This document shows positions 26,379-34,559 of a DNA stretch of 64,000 bases, one piece after another. How positions within the stretch are numbered: position 1 is the stretch's first letter; every line of letters begins with the position of its first letter. A program made the position numbers and the translations under genes. Origin of the DNA: Diaminobutyricibacter sp049994905 (GTDB taxonomy: Bacteria > Actinomycetota > Actinomycetes > Actinomycetales > Microbacteriaceae); the NCBI RefSeq assembly GCF_049994905.1, contig NZ_CP188258.1, forward strand, positions 744,001 through 808,000, read 5' to 3'. Under the pieces are notes generated by a model that was not told the DNA's origin, did not search any database, and worked only from the letters and a program-made list of their open reading frames with translations.

Positions 26379-27524
26379 TCAATTGATTACCGTCGGATCG
26401 GAGTCATTCGACCGGTTGCCCAATATTTGGCCCACACTTGAAAACGCAGCCGAGTGAAGTCGGTCCGCCACAGCGTCGAGATCGTCATCGAAAAGGTCGC
26501 TGTAAGTGTCGAGAGTCATGGCCGCAGAAGCGTGCCCGAGCATGCGCTGAACTGCCTTCACGTTTGCGCCGGCACTGACCGCGAGCGATGCCGCAGTGTG
26601 CCGCAGATCGTGAATGGTCATGATTGGCAGTCCTGCTTCAACCAGTGCTCGGTCCCACCAGGAGTTTGCGGCCATCGTCGGGGTCTTCTGATAGCCGCCC
26701 TGCCCGTCGTCGAATATGATGCCGTCGCGACCCTTGCCGAACGATGCTTCGGCGAACGGGATAGACAGGAACTCGGGGTACGGCACGCTCCGGCGTTCGT
26801 GTGTCTTCGGTGTGCCGATCACGATGGCGCCGTTGACGTAAACGGCGTTCTCCACGACCGATAGCCGGCGTCGTCGGGTGTCCAGGTCGCGGACCCGTAG
26901 CGCGGTCGCCTCGCCCCACCGGAGGCCGGTGTACGCGAGGGTCGCCACGATCGCAGCGTGGGACCCGCACGCGACGAGCAGCTTCGCCACTTGTTCGTTC
27001 GACAGGTAGACGTGCTCGCGGGAGTTGCGACGCGGGAGCTTGACGCCGCGAGCTGGATTCGACGGTATGAGGTGGTCCCTGACGGCACTATCAAGGATGC
27101 CGGCGAGGATGTCGTGGCATCGTCGAACAATTGTCGGAGACTTTGACTTCCTGCTTTCGCTGCCGGTGCTGAGCTCGGTGATCCACGCCTGAACCTCGCT
27201 GTGACGAATACCGCCGATCATCGCTGCGCCCCAGCGTGGTTTCACATGAAGTCGCCACGCGGACTCGTAGACATAACTTGAGGACGGCTTGAGATGCGTG
27301 CGCGAGGCAAGCCAGGCTTGTCCGAGTCGATCGACAGTCGTGCGTGCGGCCGTCGGATCGATGTACTCGCCCGTGGCCTTCTTCGTCTCGACTGAGGCGA
27401 GAAACAGTTCGGCCTCGCGCTTCGTGCGGAAGCCGCGCTTATCGGTCTGCGAGTGGTCGGGTTTGCGATAGCGAACGCGGTATCGTTTGCCGGCTGCGGA
27501 CTCGTACGCGGTGATGCTGCCCAT
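26379..27524 (-). CDS. int: Tyrosine-type site-specific integrase
   Basis: The 381-residue protein has an AP2-like N-terminal arm-binding domain (YRVRYRKPD...KRGFRTKREAELFLASVE), a SAM-like core-binding domain (about 60-165) and a catalytic domain. The catalytic residues are Arg in YTGLRWGE (about 208), HDLRHT (about 312), LGHAS and the nucleophile Tyr in DTYSDLF (about 348). The C-terminus RLHSAAFSSVGQ is duplicated in the relic beside tRNA-Met, supporting that tRNA as the target. It follows the XRE gene by five bases and would integrate and excise the conjugative element together with the excisionase at 28236. Confidence 0.95.
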   Translation of the reverse strand: MGSITAYESAAGKRYRVRYRKPDHSQTDKRGFRTKREAELFLASVETKKATGEYIDPTAARTTVDRLGQAWLASRTHLKPSSSYVYESAWRLHVKPRWGAAMIGGIRHSEVQAWITELSTGSESRKSKSPTIVRRCHDILAGILDSAVRDHLIPSNPARGVKLPRRNSREHVYLSNEQVAKLLVACGSHAAIVATLAYTGLRWGEATALRVRDLDTRRRRLSVVENAVYVNGAIVIGTPKTHERRSVPYPEFLSIPFAEASFGKGRDGIIFDDGQGGYQKTPTMAANSWWDRALVEAGLPIMTIHDLRHTAASLAVSAGANVKAVQRMLGHASAAMTLDTYSDLFDDDLDAVADRLHSAAFSSVGQILGNRSNDSDPTVIN

Positions 27525-27529
27525 GAGTC

Positions 27530-28132
27530 TTATCCCAGGTCGCCGCCTGGCTCGCAGGCCACGTTGGTCAAGCCGGCGGATGTGAGAAGGCCGGCGAGCC
27601 GTGCTGCCTCCTCGGTGATTCTGTCGATTCGCGTCTGGGTCTCGGCGTTGGAGTCGATGAGATCCGGATCGCCCGACGCCGACTGCGCAGCCAGGACGAT
27701 CTGTAGTCTCTTGAGTTCGCGCTGCAGGCTTCCAAGCTCGCGAAGTGTGCCGAGGATGCTGATGTCCGCGCGCTCGGCGGCAAGTCGCGGTCGGTAGGAG
27801 CTTGCGGGCGTGGCTGAGAGCCAGCAGTCGAACTCGGCGGCGCTCATCCCATCGAAGTCGTCGCTGAGATTTGGCAAGTCGAGGGTGGAGTTTGGACTGC
27901 CGATTGGGGCCAGCAAGAACGACGGCGGGACGTCGAGCGCTCGGGCGATATTGAGCAACTGGCTGACGCTGATGTCGGCCTTTCGTCCGGACTCGATGTT
28001 CTCGAGGATCGCCGACGTGATCTTGCCCCCGCGCATCGCGTCAGCGAGGTCATGGGTCGTGCGGTAGCCACGCTCTCGTCGCGCCAATTTGATGCGGGCG
28101 CCAACGCTGGGTTCAGAGCGAAAATCCGTCAT
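27530..28132 (-). CDS. XRE-family HTH regulator (element repressor candidate)
   Basis: The 200-residue protein has a Cro/CI-type HTH at about residues 11-70 (ARIKLARRERGYRTTHDLADAM...ILENIESGRKADISVSQLLNIARALDVPPSFLL). A helical C-terminal part follows, with a probable coiled coil at about 130-165 (LGTLRELGSLQRELKRLQIVLAA). It is transcribed with the integrase and divergent from the excisionase gene, as in phage-like immunity switches. Repeated TTGTCGAA-type half-sites in the gap, one overlapping its own start, are likely operators. Confidence 0.85.
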   Translation of the reverse strand: MTDFRSEPSVGARIKLARRERGYRTTHDLADAMRGGKITSAILENIESGRKADISVSQLLNIARALDVPPSFLLAPIGSPNSTLDLPNLSDDFDGMSAAEFDCWLSATPASSYRPRLAAERADISILGTLRELGSLQRELKRLQIVLAAQSASGDPDLIDSNAETQTRIDRITEEAARLAGLLTSAGLTNVACEPGGDLG

Positions 28133-28220
28133 TTCGACAGGCTAGCGCGTTCATGCTTGTCAAACCAGCAAACTCACGGTATTGTCGATTTTACAAATCA
28201 ATAGCTCTCTAGTTGTCGAA
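28132..28220. promoter_or_regulatory. Repeated TTGTCRAA half-sites between repressor and excisionase
   Basis: Four related octamers occur: TTTCGACA (28132-28139, complement of TGTCGAAA, over the repressor start), TTGTCAAA (28157-28164), TTGTCGAT (28182-28189) and TTGTCGAA (28213-28220). They are spaced about 25-31 nt apart from start to start. This suits cooperative binding of the XRE protein and would couple its autoregulation to control of excision and transfer genes. Confidence 0.55.
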
Positions 28221-28235
28221 ACGGAGGAGATTGAG

Positions 28236-28433
28236 ATGACAGGGGAATTCATTCGGCCGTCGGATGTGGCTGAGTTGACGGGACTGTCCGTTGCCGCGCT
28301 GGCGCAGCTTCGCTACAAGGGCAAGGGTCCGCGCTACTACAAGCCGACACCGCACAGCGTCGTTTACAAGCGTGCGGAGGTGATTGCGTGGCTGGAGGCG
28401 AGTGTTCAAACGGGAACCGCGGTCCTGGCGTGA
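28236..28433 (+). CDS. Excisionase-like small MerR-type HTH protein
   Basis: The 65-residue protein starts at the ATG at 28236 (GGAGGA nine bases upstream). IRPSDVAELTGLSVAALAQLRYKGKGPRYYKPTPHSVVYKRAEVIAWLEA is the winged-helix fold of HTH_17/excisionase proteins, with the usual R/KGKGPxY...VxYxxxDVxxW pattern. It is divergent from the repressor and integrase genes and probably directs excision of the element. Confidence 0.85.
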   Translation: MTGEFIRPSDVAELTGLSVAALAQLRYKGKGPRYYKPTPHSVVYKRAEVIAWLEASVQTGTAVLA

Positions 28434-28537
28434 CCAAGTCAAGCACTGCATCGCGCGATGATCTCGGCGAAGTCATTGACGGCTACCGGGTTCCGGTTGA
28501 TCCGATGGATGACCTGCAATGCGAGAGCTGTCAGTAG
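28430..28537 (+). CDS. Putative 35-residue protein translationally coupled to the excisionase
   Basis: The GTG start overlaps the excisionase stop codon (GTGA), and the frame ends at a TAG at 28535-28537. The product is acidic and ends with DPMDDLQCESCQ, a CxxC near the C-terminus, preceded by GYRVPVDP. The stop-start overlap and the non-random tail make translation plausible. I do not recognise the family. A role in metal binding or as a partner of the excisionase is speculative. Confidence 0.45.
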   Translation: MTKSSTASRDDLGEVIDGYRVPVDPMDDLQCESCQ

Positions 28538-28901
28538 AACAGCCGGTTTACCCCGGCGCGTCATCGATCGGTTACCCCTGTTCGGGGGTAGCGTCCGACA
28601 CCAATGGAGTGGCTGATTCTTACCCCGTTTGCCGTAGCGCTGGACTCGCGATTCGAGTCAGGGCGGCGGTGACGCATCGTGGCTGAGACTCGGGAATTGT
28701 CAGAGTCGATGTCGCCACTTCAGCACCGATTGTGGGCACGCCGCCCCGGCGATCTATCCCCGGCGTTGCTCCGCTCCTCCAACACCTCAGTCGAAGTACT
28801 TCTGCGCGCCCTCATGCGCTGAAGGCGGCAGTCTTACGGGTCTGTGACCCGAACCCGATCCTTCGCACAAGCCATCGCAATGCAAGGAAGGTTGTGATCA
28901 C
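28538..28901 (+). other. Leader region before the transfer operon, with one weak small ORF
   Basis: No convincing gene is seen. A GTG-started frame at 28679-28822 would give a 47-residue Arg/Leu-rich peptide without clear homology; its ribosome site is poor. The stretch CGGTTACCCCTGTTCGGGGGTAG (about 28570-28592) contains a short CCCC/GGGG hairpin. The region probably carries the promoter of the transfer operon that begins at 28902. Confidence 0.4.
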
Positions 28902-29645
28902 GTGACTGGAGCAAACCAAGTCGACACGATGGTCGACGATCATGTGAGCGAGCTGCTCCGCAGTGTTGACGAGATGCGCCCGTTCGTCCTGTACCGAATC
29001 GGACACCGGCCAACCGACGTCGACATCATCCTGCAGACCGTGCGGGAGACGGTATGGCACCGTGCTGGCTCGTTCGACCCAGCACTCGGAACCCCGAGCG
29101 CGTTCGTCTTTGGTATCACCCGCAACATTGTCCGCAGCGAGCTCCGCAAGCCCGTCCCCGAGCTGGTGGAATTGCCGGAAAACCTCGAGTCCTCGACGAA
29201 CCAGGATCCTCTTGCGATCCTGCTGCGACGGTTCGACGCGAATCGGTGGATGGGCCTCGTGGTCGATTTCGTCGGCCCTTCCGATTGGGCGGTGATCTCC
29301 GAGCTCGCCCTCAGCGATGGCGACATCGAAGGGGTGGCCGCCGAGCACCAACTATCGGGACGCGGCCTCCGAACGGTTCGGGACCGAGTGTGCCTGACTG
29401 CGTTGACCGTCCGGGCGGCCCTGGCCGCGGCTGACGCAAACCTGCCGCTGACCGGGTCGGTCATCGTGCGATGCGTCCCGGAGCGGGGCGGCATGCGTGA
29501 GGTCGCGGAAATGATCCGTGACGACGCGGACACTATCGCGGCCAGGTTGCAGATCCATGCCGGTTCCGCGCGGGCGCGCATCGCGACCGTCAAACGACTG
29601 CTGACGATTGCGCGGACCGTTCTGCAGCAGGAGATAACTGCATGA
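28902..29645 (+). CDS. ECF-like sigma factor encoded by the conjugative element
   Basis: The 247-residue protein starts at a GTG with GGAAGG upstream. A region-2-like segment (about residues 38-82) reads DVDIILQTVRETVWHRAGSFDP...PSAFVFGITRNIVRSELRK, the pattern of sigma-70 region 2 (DAEDLVQDVFLRAW...FDP...AWLFTIARN). A region-4-like HTH follows at about 130-165 (GDIEGVAAEHQLSGRGLRTVRDRV). A second similar helix set at about 205-240 (MREVAEMIRDDADTIAARLQIHAGSARARIATVKRLL) is extra. It is first in the transfer operon and overlaps the next gene by 4 nt. It may read the GCGCGC...GTRYAAGTG elements of the island (inference). Confidence 0.7.
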   Translation: MTGANQVDTMVDDHVSELLRSVDEMRPFVLYRIGHRPTDVDIILQTVRETVWHRAGSFDPALGTPSAFVFGITRNIVRSELRKPVPELVELPENLESSTNQDPLAILLRRFDANRWMGLVVDFVGPSDWAVISELALSDGDIEGVAAEHQLSGRGLRTVRDRVCLTALTVRAALAAADANLPLTGSVIVRCVPERGGMREVAEMIRDDADTIAARLQIHAGSARARIATVKRLLTIARTVLQQEITA

Positions 29646-30739
29646 TCGGCGCGAGTGCAGCAGCCCACGCTGTGAGGCATCCCAAGACCACCCGGAACCT
29701 GCTCATCGTCACAGTCGTGATCCTCCTGGTCGTCCCGATAGGCCTTGTTGCGCTTCCCGTTTCGCTGGTGCTCGCGATCGGCGCCGGCACGCTTGGCGGG
29801 TCGGGGGGATGCGGAGTATCCGCCGCAGCTATCACCGTCAACCACAAGATTGCGGGGTACGACCTTGACCAGCTGAAGATCGCTGCCACGATCATTACGG
29901 TCGGGCGGCAGATGTACGTGCCACAGCGCGGCCAGGCGATCGCGCTGATGGTGGCGATCGGGGAATCCGGGCTACGGAATCTCAAACACGGCGACGCCGT
30001 CGACAACACCACCATCGGTGTCTTTCAGCAGGGCGCCGGCTACGGCGGCCGAGAGCAGCGACTGGACCCAGCGACGGCGGCAGAGGCCTTCTACATTCGG
30101 ATGCTCCGGGTGCCGAACTGGCTAACGACCACGCCAACCCTCGTCGCGCACGCCGTCCAGATCAACGCCGACCCCAACCACTACACAACCTTCTGGTCAC
30201 CCGCGGAACATCTCCTTGCAGCTCTGGCAGGCTCCGCGGCAGGGACTTGTTCGGTGCCGGTCGATGCCCGGGCTGCAGCTGCTGTCCTCGTCGCCGCGAT
30301 CCAGCAAGGCAACCTGAACTTCCTCGAGGCGCGATACCAGCAGCAGGTCATCAACATGGCCAACGGCACGGCCACCCCGGACTGCAGAATCGACGGTCAT
30401 GTGCTGCAACTGATCGTGGTCGCTGTGCGCACCTTCCAACAGGTCGGCGTCAGCGACCTCAACCGACGCTGCACCGGCACCACCCCAGGAGCCGGAAAAG
30501 TCTCCGCACATTGGAAGGGCAAAGCAGTCGACTTCTACGCCCTCAACCGCCGCTCCCTCACCGGCGCCGACAACCTCTCCGTCCAGTTGATTCACGTCCT
30601 GGATCCCTACGCCCCGCACGGCTCCAGCGTCGGACAAGGCCAATGCCGCGAATACGCAAACGTGAATATCGGCCACTTGGTGAACATCACCAGCGCCTTT
30701 CCCGACACCTGCGACCACCAACACATTCAGGTGCCGTGA
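29642..30739 (+). CDS. Membrane-anchored cell-wall hydrolase of the conjugation system
   Basis: The 365-residue protein has one N-terminal transmembrane helix (about 18-47). A lysozyme-like segment follows at about 85-180 (GQAIALMVAIGESGLRNL...NTTIGVFQQGAGYG), where the Glu after ALMVAIGE is in the position of a transglycosylase acid. The C-terminal domain (about 245-365) contains SAHWKGKAVDF and CDHQHIQV, the Zn-site layout of M15-like D,D- or L,D-peptidases. Such proteins open peptidoglycan for mating-channel assembly (VirB1 role). It is translationally coupled to the sigma-like gene. Confidence 0.8.
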   Translation: MIGASAAAHAVRHPKTTRNLLIVTVVILLVVPIGLVALPVSLVLAIGAGTLGGSGGCGVSAAAITVNHKIAGYDLDQLKIAATIITVGRQMYVPQRGQAIALMVAIGESGLRNLKHGDAVDNTTIGVFQQGAGYGGREQRLDPATAAEAFYIRMLRVPNWLTTTPTLVAHAVQINADPNHYTTFWSPAEHLLAALAGSAAGTCSVPVDARAAAAVLVAAIQQGNLNFLEARYQQQVINMANGTATPDCRIDGHVLQLIVVAVRTFQQVGVSDLNRRCTGTTPGAGKVSAHWKGKAVDFYALNRRSLTGADNLSVQLIHVLDPYAPHGSSVGQGQCREYANVNIGHLVNITSAFPDTCDHQHIQVP

Positions 30740-30757
30740 CTGACCAATTTCCCAAAT

Positions 30758-30795
30758 GCGCGCCAAAACCCGCCCGAAAACACAACGTGTAAGTG
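30758..30795 (+). promoter_or_regulatory. Bipartite island motif, copy A (upstream of the lipoprotein gene)
   Basis: GCGCGCCAAAAC (30758-30769), 17 nt, then GTGTAAGTG (30787-30795). The same architecture with an identical 17-nt spacer is found before ssb and at the relaxase start. The distance to the ATG at 30824 is 28 nt, suitable for a promoter. AAAAC in the first box and AAGTG in the second are the most conserved parts. Confidence 0.55.
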
Positions 30796-30823
30796 AAGGG
30801 CATACGTAATCGAGGTGAATGAG

Positions 30824-31483
30824 ATGAACAAGAAGTTGATCGCACTCGCAGGGCTTCTGACGTGCCTCACCCTCGTCGGATGCGCGGCACCCGCGCCAAC
30901 GGAGCGACGGAATCCCTCCTTCACGACCGTGGCGCCGCCCAGCCCGAAGCCCACACATTCGTCGGACGCGACTCCGGTAGCGGACGGGATCGTCGACACC
31001 GTATACGTCCAGGTGTTCCCGGCCGCCACCTTCACGGCGAAGCACGGATGCCGATGCACCCTCCCGGATTCGACCCAGGAACTCTTCCCGCAAAAGACAC
31101 CGGTGATCTTCCTGAGGGTCACGATGATCGGGGAGTGGAAGCCTTCGCAAGGCGGCCAGACCTACCAAGACGTCACCGGCACGACGTTGAACGGCACGAA
31201 ATTTGACGGGCGACCAGAACCGGCCGTCCTCGACACCGTCGACGGACCAACCGCGGCGAAGGCCGCCGGACTGCCATGGCTGCCAACGGGGCTCTTCGCC
31301 GGGAAGTCCGACTGGACCATCCCGAACAATAAAGAACGATCCTTTGCTGCCGCGTGGTATCTCCCCGCAGGTGTCGATCGGCTTCTGCTCACGGTCGACG
31401 TTCCATCCGAGGGTCAGCCCCTTCAACTGATCGTCCCGCTGCCGGCATCGGCAACTCAGTCAGCGAACGCGAGCCGGGAGTGA
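30824..31483 (+). CDS. Conjugation-associated lipoprotein
   Basis: About 219 residues from the ATG at 30824, which has GAGGTGA six bases upstream. The signal peptide ends in LVGCAAP, a lipobox. The mature protein has a Pro/Ser/Thr-rich linker (about 25-55) and a beta-rich domain with VYVQVFPAATFTAKHGCRC and VTGTTLNGTKFDG. I do not recognise the family. Its place at the head of the transfer operon suggests a surface or channel-associated part. Confidence 0.75.
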   Translation: MNKKLIALAGLLTCLTLVGCAAPAPTERRNPSFTTVAPPSPKPTHSSDATPVADGIVDTVYVQVFPAATFTAKHGCRCTLPDSTQELFPQKTPVIFLRVTMIGEWKPSQGGQTYQDVTGTTLNGTKFDGRPEPAVLDTVDGPTAAKAAGLPWLPTGLFAGKSDWTIPNNKERSFAAAWYLPAGVDRLLLTVDVPSEGQPLQLIVPLPASATQSANASRE

Positions 31484-31488
31484 CCTCG

Positions 31489-31644
31489 ATGAATCTCCTG
31501 ATCAATCTCCTGGGGCTACTGGCAATCGTCGGTCTCGCCCTGCTCGGAATCGCAGGATCAGGCCTCCTTGCCGCCAGACGCATGACCGAAACCCACGAAC
31601 CCGATCCGACGACCGAACCCACGGAAAGGAACAAAGAATCATGA
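31489..31644 (+). CDS. Small single-pass membrane protein of the transfer operon
   Basis: The 51-residue protein starts at the ATG at 31489 (GGGAG upstream), five bases after the lipoprotein stop. A transmembrane helix spans about residues 5-28 (INLLGLLAIVGLALLGIAGSGLLAA), followed by an acidic Thr/Glu/Pro-rich tail. The stop overlaps the next start. Similar small proteins are common in actinobacterial transfer operons; the function is unknown. Confidence 0.65.
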   Translation: MNLLINLLGLLAIVGLALLGIAGSGLLAARRMTETHEPDPTTEPTERNKES

Positions 31645-31964
31645 ACGCACTCAACGAGGCTGTGGTGACCGTGCACGCACGGGCGCTCCACGTGCTGACG
31701 GTAACCAACCCATCTCCGGACTTCTCCGGACCTGGAGTCTCCGCACTCCAGACGATTGCGAACGTGGTGTTCGCCATCGTGCTCAGTCTCGCCGTCATCG
31801 GAGGGTTGGTGGCGGCGGGCTTCATCGTCGTTGGCCACATCTCCAGCAACGGTCGCGTGCAAAAGATGGGCATGGTCGGACTCGTCAGCTGCATTGCCGG
31901 TGTCGCCGTCGCCGGCGGTATCGCGGGCCTGATCAACTGGGGCCAGTCGCTGCGGGTGGCGTGA
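31641..31964 (+). CDS. Two-helix membrane protein, VirB2/TrbC-like pilin candidate
   Basis: The 107-residue protein has an N-terminal region with DFSGPGVSALQTIANVVFAIVLSLAVIGGLVAAGFI and a second helix, GLVSCIAGVAVAGGIAGLI, separated by a short basic loop (GRVQKMG). Size, two Gly/Ala-rich helices and position before a VirB6-like protein fit the pilin or pilin-like subunit of type IV transfer systems. It may correspond to a DUF6112-type family (from memory). It overlaps both neighbours by 4 nt. Confidence 0.65.
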   Translation: MNALNEAVVTVHARALHVLTVTNPSPDFSGPGVSALQTIANVVFAIVLSLAVIGGLVAAGFIVVGHISSNGRVQKMGMVGLVSCIAGVAVAGGIAGLINWGQSLRVA

Positions 31965-33004
31965 CCAACATGATTGCCCTCGCCGCTACCGACCCGTTCT
32001 CTCCGAACTATGGATGCTTCGTCTCCGATTTTGGATGCCAAGCCTCGCAGACCGTTGCCGGGTTCATGGCGTCGACCATCAAGAATCTCGGTGATTTCAT
32101 CGCCACCATGATCGCCGGCGCCTTCAACACCAACATTGATCAGGGCAGCTGGAACATCGCCCAGTCGCAGTTCTTGTTCTGGATCGCGGTTACCGCGCCG
32201 ATCATCCTGATCATCGCGCTCGTCCAGATCGGTATCGCGATGATCTTGCAGGACTGGGCGCGAATCGGCCGCACCGCCGCCGGCGCCGCACTGGCCATCC
32301 CGTTCTCAGCGATCTGTGTATGGGGTATGCAGAAGTTTTCCGGCATCACCGACGACATCACGCGCAGCCTCACCACCACCGTGCAAGGCGGGGATCTCGG
32401 CAAGGGGCTGCTTCGCGTGATCGGCATTCTCGACCTGCCCAAGCAGACCTCGAATGTCGTAATGCACAGTGCCCAGTTCAGCCAAGGCGGCGTCATCTAC
32501 ACGATGGCCGCGCAAGGCGCACAAGGACCGAACTCGGTCGGCGAATACGTCATGGCGTTGCTGGTGGTGGCGTTGATGATGATCGCAGCCGTGTTCCTCT
32601 TCATTTCCATGTCGATCCGCGAATTCGGGCTTCTCGCGTTGGCCGCGATGGCGCCTGTCGGGCTGATGATGATCGGCCAACCCAAACTGACGGCGTGGGC
32701 GCAACGATGGATGAACCTTTCCGTCGGCCTCCTGATCGCCAAACCTCTCGCCGCCGGTGTCGTGCTCCTAGCCGTGGAACTGACTAAGTCGAGCCTGAGC
32801 GTGGGCGTCATCCTCGTCGCCGCTGGCGCCGTGATCGCAGCTTCCTTCTCTCCGCTGTGGGCGACCAAGCTCGTCTCGTTCGCTGGCGCCGAGGTCGGCA
32901 CTGCCCTCCATCATCGATTCTCGGTTCGGGACCAGGTCTCCCGTGCCAGTACCGCTGCGGCCCCCGTCCGTGGCGCCGCTCGTGTCATCAAGGTTGGGAG
33001 ATAA
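31961..33004 (+). CDS. Polytopic conjugal transfer membrane protein (VirB6/TrbL-like)
   Basis: The 347-residue protein starts at a GTG overlapping the previous stop. About six hydrophobic helices lie between residues 60 and 300, including WIAVTAPIILIIALVQIGIAMI, YVMALLVVALMMIAAVFLFISM and FGLLALAAMAPVGLMMIG. The C-terminal basic tail ends in RGAARVIKVGR. The EFGLLALAAMAPVGLMM segment with a following LxxW is characteristic of VirB6/TrbL-type channel components. Confidence 0.78.
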   Translation: MTNMIALAATDPFSPNYGCFVSDFGCQASQTVAGFMASTIKNLGDFIATMIAGAFNTNIDQGSWNIAQSQFLFWIAVTAPIILIIALVQIGIAMILQDWARIGRTAAGAALAIPFSAICVWGMQKFSGITDDITRSLTTTVQGGDLGKGLLRVIGILDLPKQTSNVVMHSAQFSQGGVIYTMAAQGAQGPNSVGEYVMALLVVALMMIAAVFLFISMSIREFGLLALAAMAPVGLMMIGQPKLTAWAQRWMNLSVGLLIAKPLAAGVVLLAVELTKSSLSVGVILVAAGAVIAASFSPLWATKLVSFAGAEVGTALHHRFSVRDQVSRASTAAAPVRGAARVIKVGR

Positions 33005-33007
33005 CCC

Positions 33008-34558
33008 GTGACCACCTATACCGCTGATCAGTTCATCGCCGACCAGTATCTCGCAGACGAGGGTGCACCCCGCGTTCGGTTCGCCGCGCGGGAACGTCGC
33101 GGGGTCATCCTGGGGCTGACCGTCCTGCAACTCCTCGTGGTTGGGGCCGCGGTCGGGATCCTGTTGTCGACCCTGTTCATCAACAGCAATGCGCTATGGG
33201 TGATGCTTCCGATCATCGCCCTGATTGTCTTCTTCGCTCTCGCCACCTACCGGCGCGAACCGGTCCTGGTGATCGTCGCCCAGGCCGCCCGGTACGCACA
33301 TCGAAGCATCACCGGGCAGACCGTGTTCCGACGCGACATCTGGGCTCGGGTCACCCTCGCCTCACTCGAGGTCGGACATGCCCACTTGGCCGCGACAACT
33401 CCTATCGTGGCCAGCCGATTCCTGCTGCCCGGAGCGCTCGGGGACGTCCAGATCATCCAGATCCCGGGTGCGGGCGCATTCATCTATAACGCCCGGGGTC
33501 GGCTCGCGTCGGTCACTGTCCGGGTGGGGTCGAGGGCGTGGGCGTTGCGCGATCGGGGGACCCAGGAGGCCGCTTATGACGGGTTCGTCGAATGGCTCAG
33601 CTCGCTGGAGAACCTGCCCGGGGTGCGGGAGACCACGATCCGCATCCGGGTCGATCGGGCTTCCTCGAACGAACTGCGCGACTACCTGATGGTGCGCGAG
33701 GTCGAGTTCGACCCGCAGGTCAGTGCGGAGCTTCGGCAGGAGTATTGGGCGTTGACCCAGGCGGCGTCGAAGCGGTCGATGGGGTTCACGAACTACATCA
33801 CCCTCACCTTCGACACCGGACTCCTCAACGGTGCCATTCGCGACGCGGGGAAAGGGCTCACTGGTCTGGCTTCGGTCTTGAAGGAGCGCGTTGCCGGTAT
33901 CGAGACCTCGATGGAGCACGCCCGGCTCACTCCGGCCGGATGGTTGACCTCCGCCGATCTCGACGAGCTTCTTGCGCTGTCTGCTGACCCGGTGGCGGCG
34001 ACGACCCGTCGCGAGCAGGATGCCGCCTCTGGGGCTCTGCCAGCCCCGCCGGTGATGGGGATAGACGAGGGCTGGGACGCCCTCCGCGTGGACGAGTCCT
34101 GGCACCAGACCTTCTGGGTCGCCGAGTGGCCCCGCACCGATGTACGCACCGGATTCCTTGAGCCACTGCTCTACGCGGGCGATGCAACCCGGGTGATCAC
34201 TTTGCAGGTGCGGCCGGTGGCGACGCACAAGGCGTTGGCGCAGCTCAATCGAGCCCAGTCGGATATGGAGACCGCGGCGACCATCCGACTCAAACTTCAG
34301 TCGCGGGTCCCGCTCACCCATCTCCGTGAGGAGGAGGAACTCGCCGTTAGAGAGCACGATCTCGTCGACGGGTTCGGCGACGTGCAATACCGGGGCTTCA
34401 TCACCATCAGCGCCGAATCCAAGGACAGTCTCGCCAAAGCCCGAACGGACATTGAACAGGCCTCCCATCCGGCCCGTCTGGTGCTGGCATCCATGTCGGG
34501 GCAGCAAGCAGCCGGGTTCGTCACCGGCGCCCTCCCTGTCCCGGTGGAAGGGGACTGA
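33008..34558 (+). CDS. SCO6880-like type IV transfer protein
   Basis: The 516-residue protein has two close transmembrane helices at about 36-82 (VILGLTVLQLLVVGAAVGIL and WVMLPIIALIVFFALATYR), a VirB3-like start. A large cytoplasmic part follows with VIQIPGAGAFIYN, a DRGTQEAAYDGFVEWLSSL segment and RGFITISAESKDSLAKARTDIEQAS. The last resembles the N-terminal region of VirB4-type proteins. The arrangement is that of the SCO6880 family, found immediately before the VirB4-like ATPase in actinobacterial conjugative elements, as here (one base between genes). Confidence 0.82.
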   Translation: MTTYTADQFIADQYLADEGAPRVRFAARERRGVILGLTVLQLLVVGAAVGILLSTLFINSNALWVMLPIIALIVFFALATYRREPVLVIVAQAARYAHRSITGQTVFRRDIWARVTLASLEVGHAHLAATTPIVASRFLLPGALGDVQIIQIPGAGAFIYNARGRLASVTVRVGSRAWALRDRGTQEAAYDGFVEWLSSLENLPGVRETTIRIRVDRASSNELRDYLMVREVEFDPQVSAELRQEYWALTQAASKRSMGFTNYITLTFDTGLLNGAIRDAGKGLTGLASVLKERVAGIETSMEHARLTPAGWLTSADLDELLALSADPVAATTRREQDAASGALPAPPVMGIDEGWDALRVDESWHQTFWVAEWPRTDVRTGFLEPLLYAGDATRVITLQVRPVATHKALAQLNRAQSDMETAATIRLKLQSRVPLTHLREEEELAVREHDLVDGFGDVQYRGFITISAESKDSLAKARTDIEQASHPARLVLASMSGQQAAGFVTGALPVPVEGD

Positions 34559-34559
34559 G

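Noticed and set aside
28679..28822. 47-codon frame before the sigma-like gene
   Set aside because: A weak start signal and no visible conservation; mentioned only in the leader-region entry.
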